A stretch of DNA of 64,000 bases from assembly GCF_900496995.4 (NCBI RefSeq), contig NC_044019.1, positions 5,553,501 through 5,617,500 of the forward strand, read 5' to 3'. The position numbers were made by a program, and so were the translations under genes. Of the stretch, positions 11,979 through 22,596 are shown piece after piece (position 1 is the first letter of the stretch; each line of letters begins with the position of its first letter). Under the pieces are notes generated by a model that saw only the letters and a program-made list of their open reading frames with translations, had not been told where the DNA came from and ran no database searches. Source of the stretch: Aquila chrysaetos chrysaetos. Lineage: Eukaryota > Chordata > Aves > Accipitriformes > Accipitridae.

Positions 11979-12782
11979 GTCACAGAATCATTGAATCATT
12001 TAGGTTGGAAAAGACCTTTAAGATCGTCGAGTCCAACCGTGAGCCTAACACTGCCAAGTCCACCACTAAACCATGTCCCTAAGTGCCACGTCCACACATC
12101 TTTTAAATACCTCCAGGGATGGCGACTCAACCACTTCCCTGGGCAGCCTGTTCCAATGCTTGACAACCCTTGTGGTGAAGAAATTTTTCCTCATATCCAA
12201 CCTAAACCTCCCCCGGCGCAACTCGAGGCCATTTCCTCTCCTCCTATCGCTTGTTACTTGGGAAAAGAGACCGACCTCCACCCCACTACAACCTCCTTTC
12301 AGGTAGTTGTAGAGAGCGATCAGGTCTCCCCTCAGCCTCCTTTTCTCCAGGCTGAACAACCCCAGTTCCCTCAGCTGCTCCTGACAGGACTTGTTCTCCA
12401 GACCCTTCACCAGCTTCGTTGCCCTTCTCTGGACACGCTCCAGCACCTCCATGTCTTTCCTGTAGCGAGGGGCCCAAAACTGAACACAGGACTCGAGGTG
12501 CGGCCTCACCAGTGCCCAGTACAGGCGGACAATCACCTCCCTGCTCCTGCTGGCCACACTATTTCTCATGCAGGCCAGGATGCCGTCGGCCTTCTTGGCC
12601 ACCTGGGGCACGCTGCTGGCTCATATTCAGCCGGCTGTGGACCAGCACCCCCAGGTCCTTTTCTGCCGGGCAGCTTTCCAGCCACTCTTCCCCAGGGCTG
12701 TAGCGCTGCGTGGGGTTGTTGTGACCCAAGCGCGGGACCCGGCACTTGGCCTTGTTGAACCTCATACAATTGGCCTCGGCCG
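11979..12782 (-). mobile_element. CR1 LINE, 3' portion
   Basis: On the minus strand this is a 5'-truncated CR1 retrotransposon. The ORF at 12066–12611 gives [18 protein letters not shown] and ...[16 protein letters not shown], the C-terminal end of CR1 ORF2. On the + strand the low-coordinate end starts with TCACAGAATCATTGAATCATTTAGG, the CR1 3' tail in reverse complement. The high-coordinate end abuts the LTR at 12783, which may have inserted into it. The reading frame is open for 181 codons, but the element lacks most of the reverse transcriptase and the endonuclease and is not autonomous. Confidence 0.92.
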
Positions 12783-13785
12783 TGTTTTGGGTTCGCGTGG
12801 CGGGGTTTTGGTAGCGGGGGAGGGGCTGCAGGGTGTCTCCTGTGAGAAGCTGCTGGAAGCTTCCCCGGCTCCAAGTGGGACCCGCCGCTGGCCCGGGCCG
12901 AGCCCCTCAGCGACGGCGGTCGCGCCTCTGGGAGAACAGGTTTAAGAAGGGGAACCTGCGGTGAGTAGTGGGAGTGGAGTGTGAGAGGAACCCCTGTGCA
13001 GATCCCGAGGTCAGTGAGGAAGGAGGGGAGGAGGAGCGGGGGAGGAGGGGATGCCCCTGCAGCCCCTGGGGAGACCAGGCGGCAGGCTGTCCCCCCCCAG
13101 CCCAGGGAGGGCAGCGGGGGAGCAGATGCCCGCCTGCAGCCCGGGGAGAGAGGAGCCCGCGCCGGAGCAGGTGGGTGCCCCCCAAGATGGCCGCGACTCC
13201 ACGGGAAAGCCCGCGCTGGAGCAGGCTGTGACTGAAGATCGGCCCGCGGAAAGGACCCACGCCGGAGAAGTTTGTGAGGAACCGCAGCCCGCGGAAAGGA
13301 CTCACGTTAGAGGCGTTCGTGAAGGACTGTCTCCCGCGGGAGGGACCCCACGGCGGAGCAGGGGCCGAGTGAGGAGTCCTCCCCCTGAGGAGGAAGGAGC
13401 GGCAGAGACAAGGTGTGAGGAACGGACCCCAGCCCCCGTCCCCTGTTCCCCTGCACCGCCGGGGGGAGGAGGGGGAGAAAACCGGGCGTGGGGCTGAGGC
13501 GGGAAGGAGGGAGGGGTGGGGGGAAGGTGTTCTCTGGTTTGGGTTTACTTCCCATTATCCTTGGTTTGAGATGATTGGTAGTAAGTTAAATTGATTTTGT
13601 TTCTTCCCCAAGTTGAGCTGTTTTTTCGCCCATGACCGTAAGTGGGGAGCGATCCCTCCCTGCCCTTGTCTCGACCCATGAGCCTTTCTTTATATTTTCT
13701 CCTCATCCCACTGTGGCCGGGGGTGTGGGGTGTGGGGTGGGGCAGTGGTGAGCGAGCGGCTGCCGGATGGGCTGAAACCACGACA
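12783..13785 (+). mobile_element. Solo LTR related to the one at 8925
   Basis: Starts TGTTTTGGGTTCGCGTGGCG and ends ...GAAACCACGACA. It shares the order of words with the LTR at 8925–10077: a GGTTTTGGTAGCGGGGG start, GAGAAGCTGCTGGAAGCTTCCCC, CTGCAGCCC / GGAGCAG repeats, CCCCCTGAGGAGGAAGGAGCGGCAGAGAC, then the T-rich tract with AAGTTGAGCTG. It is more GC-rich and about 150 bases shorter. I see no clean target-site duplication. The left side is CR1 and the right side is the polypyrimidine array. Confidence 0.85.
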
Positions 13786-13969
13786 GAGATGGAGGAGCAA
13801 GAGAGAGGAGTTAAAGAATAGACACAGGGAGCAAGACAGAGTGACAGAGAGAAAGGGACAGGGAGCAGGACAGCACTGGAGGAAAAAAACGAACTGTGAT
13901 GGGCAGCAGGACAGAGAGATGGAGAAAGAAAAAATACTGGGTAAGAGAGAGAGGAAAGAAGGGATAGCC

Positions 13970-16085
13970 ATCCTCCTCTTCCTCCTGTTCTGCCTGCTCC
14001 TCCTGTTTCTCCTGTTCCTCCTTCCTCTCTTCCTCCTCCTGTTCCTCTCACTCCTCATGTTCACCTTCCTCTTATTCCTGTTGTTCCTTCTCCGCCTTTT
14101 CCCTCCAGTTCCTCAAGTTCCTGCTCCTTTTCATGTATTCATCCTTTTCTTGTTCTGCCTCTTCCTAATCCTCCTGTTCCTCCTGATCCTCCTTTTTCTA
14201 CTCTTCCTCCTCATCTTCCTCCTTTGTCTGCTTTTCTTCCTTTTATTAATTTCCTCATTATGTTTGTCCTCTTCCTTTTCTTGTTAATCCTCCTTCTTCT
14301 GTTTCCTATCATACTCCTCTAGTTGTTCCTACTTCTTCTGTTATTCCTCCTCCTGTTCTTCTTCCCCCTCACCTTCATCCTCCTCACCCTCTTCCTCCTT
14401 CTCTCCCTTCTCCTTTTTTTTTTGCTCCTTTTCTTTCTCCTCCTCCTCTTTTTCCTCCTCCTGTTCTTACTCCTGCTCCTCCTCCTGTTCTTACTCCTGC
14501 TCCTCTTCTTGTTCTTATCCCTCCAGTTCCATGTTTTTCATCTTTTTCCTCTTCTTCTTCACTTCTCCTCTTCCTCATCCTTGTCCTCCCCTCCTCCTCC
14601 TCCTTTTACTCCTTCTCCTCTTCCTCCTCATCCTCCTCCTCTCTTCTTTCTTTCTGTTCCTCCTCCTCTTCCTACTCCTGTTATTACTACTCATCCACCT
14701 CTTTCTTTTTTCTTTTCCTCCTCCTCGTCTTCCTCTTTCTCCTTTTGTTTATTTCCCTCCAACTCCTCCTCCTCCTCCTCATGTTCCTCTAGTTCCTCCT
14801 CCTGTTTCTTCCTGTTCCTACTGTTTCTCCTGTTTTTCTTCCTCCTGTTCTTCCCATTCTTCCTCCTAGTTCTCCTGTTCTTCTCAGTGCTATATATTCC
14901 TGTCCTCCTCCTGTTCTTCTTATTTTTCCTCCCCCTAATATTCCCCCCACTGCTCCTCCTCCTCCCTCTCCTCTTTCCTGTCTTCCTCCTCCTGTTCTTT
15001 CTCATGTTATTACTTGTCCTCCTCTTTCTTCCTGTTCCTCCTAATTCTTCCTGTTCTTCTGCCTCCTCCTACTCCTGTTTTTTTTGGTTCCTCCTCCTGT
15101 TCTTGTTCTTTCTCCTCTTCCTCCTCTTCCTTTTCATTGTTCCTCTTCCTTTTTTCCTCCTCCTCTTTCTCTTTCTGCTCCTCTTTCTCCTCCAACTAGT
15201 GTTCCTCCTGTTCTTCTGTTTCTCCTCTTCCTTCTCCTCTTCCTCCTCTTGTTCTTCCTCCTTCTCCACCTCGTATTCCTCCTCCTGATTTTCTTTTTCC
15301 TTCTACTTCTCCTCCTCTTCTTCTTTTTCCTCCTCCTTCTTTTCCTCCAACTTCTACTCTTTCTGTTCTTCTTGTCCTCCTGTTCCTCCTCCTCATGTTA
15401 CTCTTCTTCCTCTTTTTCCTCATCCTTTTCTTCCTCCTCCTCCTGTTCTTTCTCCTCCTCTTCATGCTGTTCCTCCTCTGCATCCTTCTTCTGCTCTTCC
15501 TCCTCCTGCTGTTGTTCCTCCTCCTCTTCCTCCTTCTCCTCTTCTATTGTCTTCTTCCTCCCTTCTTCCCCTTTTACTCCACCTCTACCTCCTCTTTTTC
15601 TTCCTCCTGTTCTTCCTCCCTTGGTTCATCTTCCTCTTGTTCTTCCTCCTCATCCTCCTGTTACTCTTCCTCCTCCTCCTGTTCTTTCTGTTTATCTTCC
15701 TTCTTCTGCTCTTCTTCCTCATCCTGTTGCTTTTCCTCCTCATTTTCCTACTCTTCCTTCTCCACTTCTTCCACCTCTTTTTTCTCAACCTTCTTTGCCT
15801 TTTCTTCCTGTTCTTTCCTTTTCCTCCTTCCTTCCTCCTCCACCTCCTCCTGTTTTCCTGTCCCTCCTCCTCCTCTTCTTGCTGTTCTGCCTATTCCTCC
15901 TGTTCCTCCTATACTTCCTGCTCTTCCTCCACCTTTTCCTCTAGTTCCTCCTCATCTTAAATTTCCTAGTCCTTCCCCACCCATTCCTCCTGTTCAAATT
16001 CCTCCTGTTCCTCCTGTTCTTTCTCCTCCTCCTTTTCCTGTTCGCCTCTGGTTCCTCAAGTTCCTGGTGCTCTTCTTTTATTTCT
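13970..16085. repeat. ~2.1-kb polypyrimidine/polypurine array
   Basis: The + strand is almost purely C and T, built of variants of TTCCTCCTCCTGTTC. There are short breaks by G or A every 10–20 bases. Preceding purine-rich DNA at 13786–13960 (AGAGAG, GGACAG words) has the opposite skew. All long leucine/serine-rich ORFs on the + strand and Arg/Glu/Lys-rich ORFs on the minus strand here are artefacts. Such tracts can form triplex (H-) DNA, are hard to sequence, and vary in length. Confidence 0.95.
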
Positions 16086-16189
16086 CTTCCTCGTTTTTAC
16101 CTGGCCATCAGCAATTTAAAGCAGATGGAAAAGATATTTAGATGGACTGGGAGCTGTGTGGCAGGAGGAAAGGGGATATAGGAACAGAG

Positions 16190-16278
16190 TCACAGCAGCA
16201 CAGAATTGATGCTGAAAGGGACCTCTGGAGGTCATCCAGCCCACCTCGGCTGCTCAAGCAGGCTCAGCTACAGCAGGC
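16190..16278 (-). mobile_element. CR1 3'-end fragment
   Basis: The + strand words GAACAGAGTCACAGCAGCACAG and GACCTCTGGAGGTCATCCAG are a degraded reverse-complement CR1 3' tail (compare 11979 onward). It ends exactly where duplication copy A begins, so it marks the left breakpoint. Confidence 0.65.
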
Positions 16279-17074
16279 TGAGGCTGCTTCTCGAAGGTGC
16301 CGTTGGCCGCGTTGCTCCCAGGTTGTGGAGCTCGCATGGGAAATGGGCGAGAGAGAGAGATGAACTTGCCAGGCACTTTCTGGCCGGTGCTGAGATTTTA
16401 TTTGGGTTTTTTTTTCCTTCTTCTGTTCCCCCCCCCCCCCCCTTCTGGGTCTTGCGGCTGCCCAAGGTGCAGCCAGCCAAGGGGAGGAGGGTCCCTGCCT
16501 GGCCTGCAGCTCCCTCCCTCGCCATTCTTGGGGTGATTTGGGGCTATTTTGCTGTGCCAGCGAGGCAAAGCTGGGCTGCGGGGCTGAGCGCGGTGGGAGC
16601 CTGAGGAAGGGTGTGATTGTCTTGAGGCTTTGAAGGGCTTTGCAGCGAGCCCTGTCCCCGCTGGAGGGGACGCTGGTGGGGTTCAAGACGAAGGGCTCGC
16701 AGCCCTTGTTGTCGTGTGTGTCCGTGTCCCCCCCCGGCCCCCAAGGTCTGTCCTTGTCCCAGGGGCTGCGTGCTGCTTTCTGCGTGGGGCCGTGTCCGTG
16801 AGTCTGTCCCGGCTTCCCCACCAAAGGGCTGCTTCCCCTGGGGAAGGGGCCAGGGGAGTCGTTCCCGTTCCCGTCCGGGTTCCCGTCCCCCCCCACCATC
16901 GCCTGCCCCGCTGGTGGGGACTCGTCCCTGGGGGTGGCTGGGTTCCCCTCGGGGCTCGCCGGCTCGGATCTGGGGCTCAGCGGGGCTTTTGCACCTCTTG
17001 GGTGCTGTTTCCCGGTGCCCCCCGCGCTCCCTCCCCTTCTCACACAGGCCCGGAGCGGTTCTGGGGAAACAGCT

Positions 17075-17080
17075 TTTAAT
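17075..17080 (-). promoter_or_regulatory. Polyadenylation signal, PRR22-like copy A
   Basis: ATTAAA on the minus strand, about 160 bases after the stop codon of the PRR22-like gene, is the best candidate for its 3' end. The same hexamer is conserved in copy B at 22421–22426. Confidence 0.45.
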
Positions 17081-17240
17081 TGCAAAGACGAAAGAGAAGG
17101 TCCCATCCAAGCTGGTCTAAACCCTCCCTACCCCCCCGCCCGGCCCCCCCCGCCCCCTCCTCCCCCCCAACAACCCCCCCCCCTTCCTCTCCCACCCCCC
17201 GCTCCCCCCATCTCCATCTCACCCCTGTCTAATCCCCCCC

Positions 17241-19461
17241 TCACACCCCCCTGTTGTCTGCGAGAGCCCTGCGCTTGCTGGGTGGCATTGGCGAGGAGCT
17301 CTGCGCCTGCCTCTTCCTCGGCGTGTCTGCCACGGCAGGCGGGGATGGTGGCAGGTCCATCCCCGCATCCTGCCACGGCTCCTGGGGCTCCATCCCGACG
17401 CTGTTGAAGATTTCGAGGCTCAGCGTGGTGTCGCTGAGCTCGGGGACGCAGGAGTCAAGGGTGAGCAGCTCCTCAGGCAGCGACAAGGGGCTGAAGTCCC
17501 AGTCGGGGGTGGCTGCGCCGGTGCCACCAGTGTCCCCAGGCAGGGGGCTGCTGCTGGGAGCGTCCTGGCTGGCCCCCACCGCGTCCAGGGAGGAACCGAG
17601 GAGCCTGAGGGCCTCTTCCAGAAACACGTCGTCAGGCACGGCAAGGTCACCTGCAGTGTCCCCAGGGGCTTGGTCGTGGGGGGCAGCGCAGGGGCTGCCC
17701 GGGGACACGTGGCTGCCCGGGGGTGCCCCCGCGGGGGTGGCCGTGCCGGAGGCGTCGATCTTCGCCGACTGCCCCTCGACGTGCTGGTAGCCGGGGATGG
17801 ATGTGGGCAGCGCTGGGGAGGCTGGGGCCACCCCTGTCCCCTCTGCGCCGGTGCCACCAGCGTCGCCAGGCATGGGGCTGCTGCTGGGAGCGTCGTGGCT
17901 GGCCCCCACCGCGTCCAGGGAGCAGCCAAAGAGTCTTAGGGCCTCCTGTAGAAGCGTCTCCTCGGGGACGTCCAAGTCACCTGCAGTGTCCCCAGGGGCT
18001 TGGCTGTGGGGGGCAGCGCAGGGGCTGGGGGACACGTGGCTGCCCGGGGACACGTGGCTGCCCGGGGTGCCCCCGCGGGGGTGGCCGTGCCGGGGGCGTC
18101 GATCTTCGCCGACTGCCCCTCGACGTGCTGGTAGCCGGGGATGGATGTGGGCAGCGCTGGGGAGGCTGGGGCCACCCCTGTCCCCTCTGCGCCGGTGCCA
18201 CCAGCGTCGCCAGGCATGGGGCTGCTGCTGGGAGCGTCGTGGCTGGCCCCCACCGCGTCCAGGGAGCAGCCAAAGAGTCTTAGGGCCTCCTGTAGAAGCA
18301 TCTCCTCGGAGACGTCCAAGTCGCCTGCAGTGTCCCCAGGGGCTTGGTCGTGGGGGGCAGCGCAGGGGCTGGGGGACACGTGGCTGCCCGGGGACACGTG
18401 GCTGCCCGGGGGTGCCCCCGCGGGGGTGGCCGTGCCGGAGGCGTCGATCTTGGCCGACTGCCCCTCGACGTGCTGGTAGCCGGGGATGGACATTAGCAGC
18501 ACCGTAGGGGCTGGGGCCAGCGCTCTCGCCTGGTTTTCGTAGGGTGCAAGGTATTGTGGCTGGCCCTGGGGGGTCCCTGGGGCTGCCCAGGCCAGGGGGG
18601 GCCCCGCAGCCCCAGGGACCCCACAGGGCAGCCCCTGGCAGAGAAGCGGCAGCCTGGCCGAGCGTGGCGGTGGGCGGTGGATGGCGGAGGTTAGTGGCTG
18701 TCCACTGGATGTGGTAGACCCGGGGGTCGAAGAGGCAGCCACACGGAGCCCTCTGCAGACCTGCGTGGGTGAGAGGGAGGCGTGCTGGGCCGGGGGGACT
18801 CTCCAGGGGCAGCCGCCGAGCCAGCCCCCATGGCCGGCGTCCCCCAGCTCTGCGCCAGGCGTGTGGGGAGCTTGTGTGCGGGGGGATCCTCACGGGGTGA
18901 GCTGCTGTGCCAGTGGGACGGGGTTGCACATCGGGGAGGAGACTCCCTTCTAGGAGGTGAAACGGGGGAGATGGCCCCAAACGTCTGGGAAATTCTCTGC
19001 CGATTGGCTCGACCGGGCACGCGTCGCCCAGGCGAGGGCGAGGGTGCTGGCGAGGGCGAGGGTGCTCCCGCGGGCTTGCCGAAGGCCCGTGCGAAAAGTG
19101 CCGGGGGGACGGTTGTGATGGGGATGCCAAAGGTGGCAGAGCAGACTGGGGTGCCATACCTGCTGGTGGTGCCTGGGGGGCCTGGGGTGCCCCCCCTGGC
19201 CGGGGTGCCCAGGCCGCAGGGAAGGGCTGCTCCTGCCCGGGCAGATGGCACAGGTTGGCTGAGCCTACGAGAGAGAGAGGGGAGCGATGGCCGGCGGTCA
19301 CCTCGGCTCTTGCCCCCACGAGCGTCCCTGGGCTGCAGGGGTTGGGGTCGGTCCCTACCTCGAGGGTAGAAGGTTTCGGGGAGCACAAATGTCTGAAAAA
19401 GCTGGGGCGCCGGGGGGCCCCAGGGCCCAGGCAGTGGGAGCTGCCGTGGTGGCCGCGCCAT
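17241..19461 (-). CDS. PRR22-like proline-rich protein, copy A, two exons
   Basis: Exon 1 is 19359–19461 (MARPPRQLPLPGPWGPPAP... to FYPR) with donor GAG|GTAGGG. Exon 2 is 17241–18760 with acceptor CACCCACGCAG|GTCTG. The phase-1 junction gives about 540 aa with no internal stop. Landmarks known from mammalian PRR22 are present: APCGCLFDPRVYHIQWT just after the junction, then a LLQEALRLFGCSLDA helix, SLPEELLTLDSCVPELSD near the C-terminus and a basic PPSKRRAL tail. The LLQEALRLFGCSLDA segment lies in a 115-aa unit (IPGYQHVEGQSAKIDA ...) repeated three times. Compared with copy B, A lacks two bases near 18675 and one near 18070. Between these points the frame differs from the repeat's own frame, although it stays open. 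Whether that is biology or assembly error is unclear. The molecular function of PRR22 is not established. Confidence 0.65.
17725..18500 (-). repeat. Three 345-bp tandem repeats inside the PRR22-like gene (A)
   Basis: The word CTGGTAGCCGGGGATGGA (+ strand) recurs at 17784, 18128 and 18473, a spacing of 344 and 345 bases. That is 115 codons, so copy-number change keeps the reading frame. The two outer units are nearly identical. The C-terminal unit partly diverges (LRLLGSSLDAVGASQDAP against LRLFGCSLDAVGASHDAP). Copy B has the same three units at 23142, 23489 and 23834. Confidence 0.92.
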
Positions 19462-19724
19462 GGTCCCTTCTGGCTGTTGGCTGCTAAGGACTCTTTGGCA
19501 TCTCCCAGGAAGGAATGCGGGGGCTCCCCGTGTTCCGCCCCACCCCCAAGAGCCTCCCCAGCTCGTCCTGGGGAGGGAAAGGCTTAAGGGAGGCTGGGGT
19601 GCCCCCGGGGCCTAGAGGCGGCTCTCAGGGGCTGTGGGTGCAAATCCTCTTGGCTTCCAACAGTATTTTTCCGGTGGGGGGAAAGAGAACAAGTGGATTC
19701 AGCCGAGCCGAGCGGGGGACCAAG

Positions 19725-19757
19725 CCGCAGCCGCAGCCGCAGCCGCAGCCGCAGCCT
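19725..19757. repeat. (GCCGCA)n microsatellite, copy A
   Basis: Five perfect GCCGCA-type hexamers lie about 265 bases upstream of the PRR22-like start (minus strand). The same tract is in copy B at about 25090–25122. Confidence 0.9.
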
Positions 19758-19795
19758 CCGCCTCCTTGTGCCAGATGGGAAAGGCATTTGTGACT

Positions 19796-20568
19796 ATGGC
19801 CGGTGCTTCTGTTGGCTGCATTGGCTGGAGTGAGGCAGAAATAGGAAAAAGGACTCCTGAGGGCGCGAAGGAGGGTCACGCGGTGTCACTCGGTGGCATG
19901 CTTTCCCCCAGCCCTGGCTCAAGCAGTGCTGCCAGGTCTTTTAGCGCCCGGTCGGAAAAGCAGCAGGCGTGGATCCCCATCGGAGGGGTCCGCGCTTTCC
20001 CTGGGTGCGTGATACCCAGGAGGAGACAGTACCCGCCGCTGCGTGCTCCCAGAAAAGGACTGGATTCTGCACAACATCCAGAATGATGAGATGCTGGGGC
20101 TGTTTGTGCTCTCCGGGGATGGGGTTAGTGCATCCCGTCCTCGTACTTGGAGGATTTGGCACTCCCAAGGACTCCCTGGTAGGAGCGCAGGCCTCTCGCT
20201 CCCGCTACGGGAAGAGCGTGTGGCCTGGGGGAGTCGGGACAACTCCTGCCGTGAACCGGAGGCCAAAGATCTCTCCCGGCCTGTATCCTGTGAACGAAAG
20301 AGATTGCTCTCTGTTCTGTGCGTGAGGCAGCTCTGGCTGCAAGATTGCGCAAGGCCGTCTGCTGCGTAACTTGTGGCAGGGACACGGATGCCGGGGGCGT
20401 GAAGGCAACCGCGCTTCTAAAACCATAAAACTTGATTTCGTTTCGGAGCGCAGCTGAGCAACCCCGCTCCTCCCCACTCTGCCAGCTGCACCGTTGCGGC
20501 TGGGACCGGGCAGTGCTGCACATCCCGAAGGGCACCAACTCCCACCTGTGTCCCTGCTGCTTTGCCAG
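19796..20568. other. Spacer between PRR22-like copy A and the LARP6-like exon
   Basis: About 700 bases present after copy A but absent after copy B. PRR22-like (minus) and LARP6-like (+) face away from each other here, so it may hold promoters or a first LARP6-like exon. I could not identify one. A weak protein-like frame runs at 20043–20369, without a domain I know. Confidence 0.35.
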
Positions 20569-20779
20569 GAGCTTGTGCGCTGCGAGCGATGTTTTGGGGG
20601 CTGATCTCTTGGACCGCAACTCCTCCATCCCTGACGCGCAGCTGGTCAGGAGGATTGTGTCGCAGGTGGAATTGTCCCTCTCTGACGAGAACCTGGCCAA
20701 GGCTGCTTTCCTCCTGAAGCATGTCCAGAAGAAGAAGATGGGCTTCGTCAGCATCAAACTGCTGACGTCCTTCGGGAAG
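20569..20779 (+). CDS. LARP6-like La-motif exon
   Basis: The exon is bounded by a strong acceptor (CTGCTGCTTTGCCAG|GAG) and donor (GGGAAG|GTAGGC). It reads DAQLVRRIVSQVELSLSDEN then LAKAAFLLKHVQKKKMGFVS and IKLLTSFGK, the first two-thirds of a La motif. In LARP6 the matching words are FYFSDENL.KDAFLLKHV...GYVS.KLLTSFKK, with the exon boundary at the same place. One aromatic of the canonical FYFSDENL is lost (LSLSDENL), which may weaken RNA 3'-end binding. LARP6 binds the collagen mRNA 5' stem-loop in vertebrates. I find no following exon with the RRM or the C-terminal LSA domain. This is either a fragment or a gene whose other exons I cannot recognise. Confidence 0.72.
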
Positions 20780-21124
20780 GTAGGCAGCCCGTTGCGTTGG
20801 CCGCCCGGGGTGGGAGGTGGCCTTCACGTGGACGAGGATGCCTGGGTGTCGGGTGTGCTCTGGCTGTCTGCGGTGAGGTGTTACGGGGAGGTGCAGGCTC
20901 TGCTCAGGCTGTCTGCGTCCCTGCAAAGCAAAGCGCTGGTGGTGCAGAGCTGGGCCCTGCTCTCTGCCTTCCATGTGCTGCAGCAGCTCTCCAACCAGGG
21001 AGGGTGGCTGGGGAAGCGGTTGAAGAGCCCTGAAACCCCAAGCCCAGGGCCTGGGTTCACTCTTCTGCCCGTGGTTCCCCCAGGCTGCTTTGGGAGAGCT
21101 CGTCCTCCGGCGCTGAGGCTCCTT
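20780..21124. other. LARP6-like intron or flank, no exon recognised
   Basis: GC-rich DNA that stays open in the exon's frame for long stretches but carries no La, RRM or LSA signature. Nothing else is seen. Confidence 0.35.
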
Positions 21125-21305
21125 GACGTTTGGGTTTGGGGCTTTTCCTTTTTCCTTTCCTTTCCTTTTTATTTACTGTCCTTGCCTTCCTTTCCTTCCT
21201 TTCCTTTCCTTCCTTCCTTTCCTTTCCTTCCTTTCCTTCCTTTCCTTTCCTTTCCTTTTCTTCCTTATTCCTTTTCCTTTCCTTTCCTTTTCCTTTCTCC
21301 TCCTC
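21125..21305. repeat. (TTCCTTTCC)n polypyrimidine tract
   Basis: About 180 bases of TTTCC/TTCC units on the + strand. The Phe/Leu/Ser-rich ORFs across it are artefacts. It lies between the LARP6-like exon and duplication copy B. Confidence 0.95.
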
Positions 21306-21614
21306 CTCTTGAGCAGCAGAACTCTCGGTGGCCCCCGAGAGCTGGCGGTGCCGCGGCTCCAGGGGACAGTTTTGGGGCAAGGACAGTGCTTGGGGCGAGT
21401 CAGCGTGCGAGGCGAGCCTCTGAGCAGCAGCGGCAGCGGGAGCTTCGCCGTGCTGACGCCGCCGGGACTGCGCCTGCCCGGGGTCTGGAGCGGCTCCTGC
21501 AGCACGGGGACTGCCCGAAGGAAGGGGCTCAGCCCCCCCCCAGCCCCCCGGTGCTGGGGGACCGCCCCGACGGGGACCTCACCCTGCCCCTTCTGCAAGG
21601 CAGAGCTGGAAAGG
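21306..21614. other. GC-rich spacer before copy B
   Basis: Contains a possible exon end at about 21590, where one + frame reads TSPCPFCKAELER just before GTGAGG. The family is unknown to me and the donor coincides with the start of copy B at 21615. I do not call it a gene. Confidence 0.3.
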
Positions 21615-22420
21615 TGAGGCTGCTTCTCGAAGGTGCCGTTGGCCGCGTTGCTCCCAGGTTGTGGAGCTCGCATGGGAAATGGGCGAGAGAGAGAGATGAA
21701 CTTGCCAGGCCCTTTCTGGCCGGGGCTGAGATTTTTCTTGGGTTTTTTTTTTTCCCTTCTTCTGTTCCCCCCCCCCCCCCCCTTCTGGGTCTTGCGGCTG
21801 CCCAAGGTGCAGCCAGCCAAGGGGAGGAGGGTCCCTGCCTGGCCTGCAGCTCCCTCCCTCGCCATTCTTGGGGTGATTTGGGGCTATTTTGCTGTGCCAG
21901 CGAGGCAAAGCTGGGCTGCGGGGCTGAGCGCGGTGGGAGCTGAGGAAGGGTGTGATTGTCTTGAGGCTTTGAAGGGCTTTGCAGCGAGCCCTGTCCCCGC
22001 TGGAGGGGACGCTGGTGGGGTTCAAGACGAAGGGCTCGCAGCCCTTGTTGTCGTGTGTGTCCCGTGTCCCCCCCCCCGGCCCCCCAAGGTCTGTCCTTGT
22101 CCCAGGGGCTGCGTGCTGCTTCTGCGTGGGGCCGTGTCCGTGAGTCTGTCCCGGCTTCCCCACCAAAGGGCTGCTTCCCCTGGGGAAGGGGCCAGGGGAG
22201 TCGTTCCCGTTCCCGTCCGGGTTCCCGTCCCCCCCCACCAATCGCCTGCCCCGCTGGTGGGGGACTCGTCCCTGGGGGTGGCTGGGTTCCCATCGGGGCT
22301 CGCCGGCTCGGATCTGGGGCTCAGCGGGGCCTTTGCACCTCTTGGGTGCTGTTTCCTGGTGCCCCCCGCGCTCCCTCCCCTTCTCCACACAGGGCCCGGA
22401 GCGGTTCTGGGGAAACAGCT

Positions 22421-22426
22421 TTTAAT
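22421..22426 (-). promoter_or_regulatory. Polyadenylation signal, PRR22-like copy B
   Basis: ATTAAA on the minus strand in the same place relative to the stop codon as in copy A (17075–17080). Confidence 0.4.
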
Positions 22427-22596
22427 TGCAAAGACGAAAGAGAAGGTCCCATCCAAGCTGGTCTAAAACCCCCTCCCTACCCCCCCCGCCCGGCCCCCCC
22501 CACCCGCCCCCTCCTCCCCCCCAACAAACCCCCCCCCTTCCTCTTCCCCACCCCCCGCTCCCCCCATCTCCATCTCACCCCTGTCTAATCCCCCCC

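Larger units (their letters stand above)
16279..19795. repeat. Segmental duplication, copy A (3.5 kb)
   Basis: 16279–19795 is nearly identical to 21615–25162, in the same orientation. The shared block starts TGAGGCTGCTTCTCGAAGG and ends ...GGGAAAGGCATTTGTGACT. It carries one whole PRR22-like gene (minus strand), its 3' flank and about 330 bases of 5' flank. A C-run at 16429–16442 and many G/C homopolymers lie inside. Left of the block is a CR1 fragment; right of it is unique DNA leading to a LARP6-like exon. Confidence 0.95.

Noticed and set aside
11922..12758. 278-codon + strand ORF
   Set aside because: It is antisense to a CR1 element whose minus strand clearly encodes the reverse-transcriptase C-terminus.
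14323..15288. 321-codon + strand ORF, leucine/serine-rich
   Set aside because: It is a translation of the polypyrimidine array; every frame is open and no domain or codon bias exists.
16264..17106. 280-codon minus-strand ORF downstream of the PRR22-like gene
   Set aside because: In copy B the frame is broken in several places, it lies in the 3' flank or UTR, and it has no known domain. GC-rich sequence stays open by chance.
18761..19358. Long minus-strand ORFs between the two PRR22-like exons (part of a 715-codon frame)
   Set aside because: A good donor and acceptor with matching phase mark this as an intron; the GC-rich intron is open by chance.
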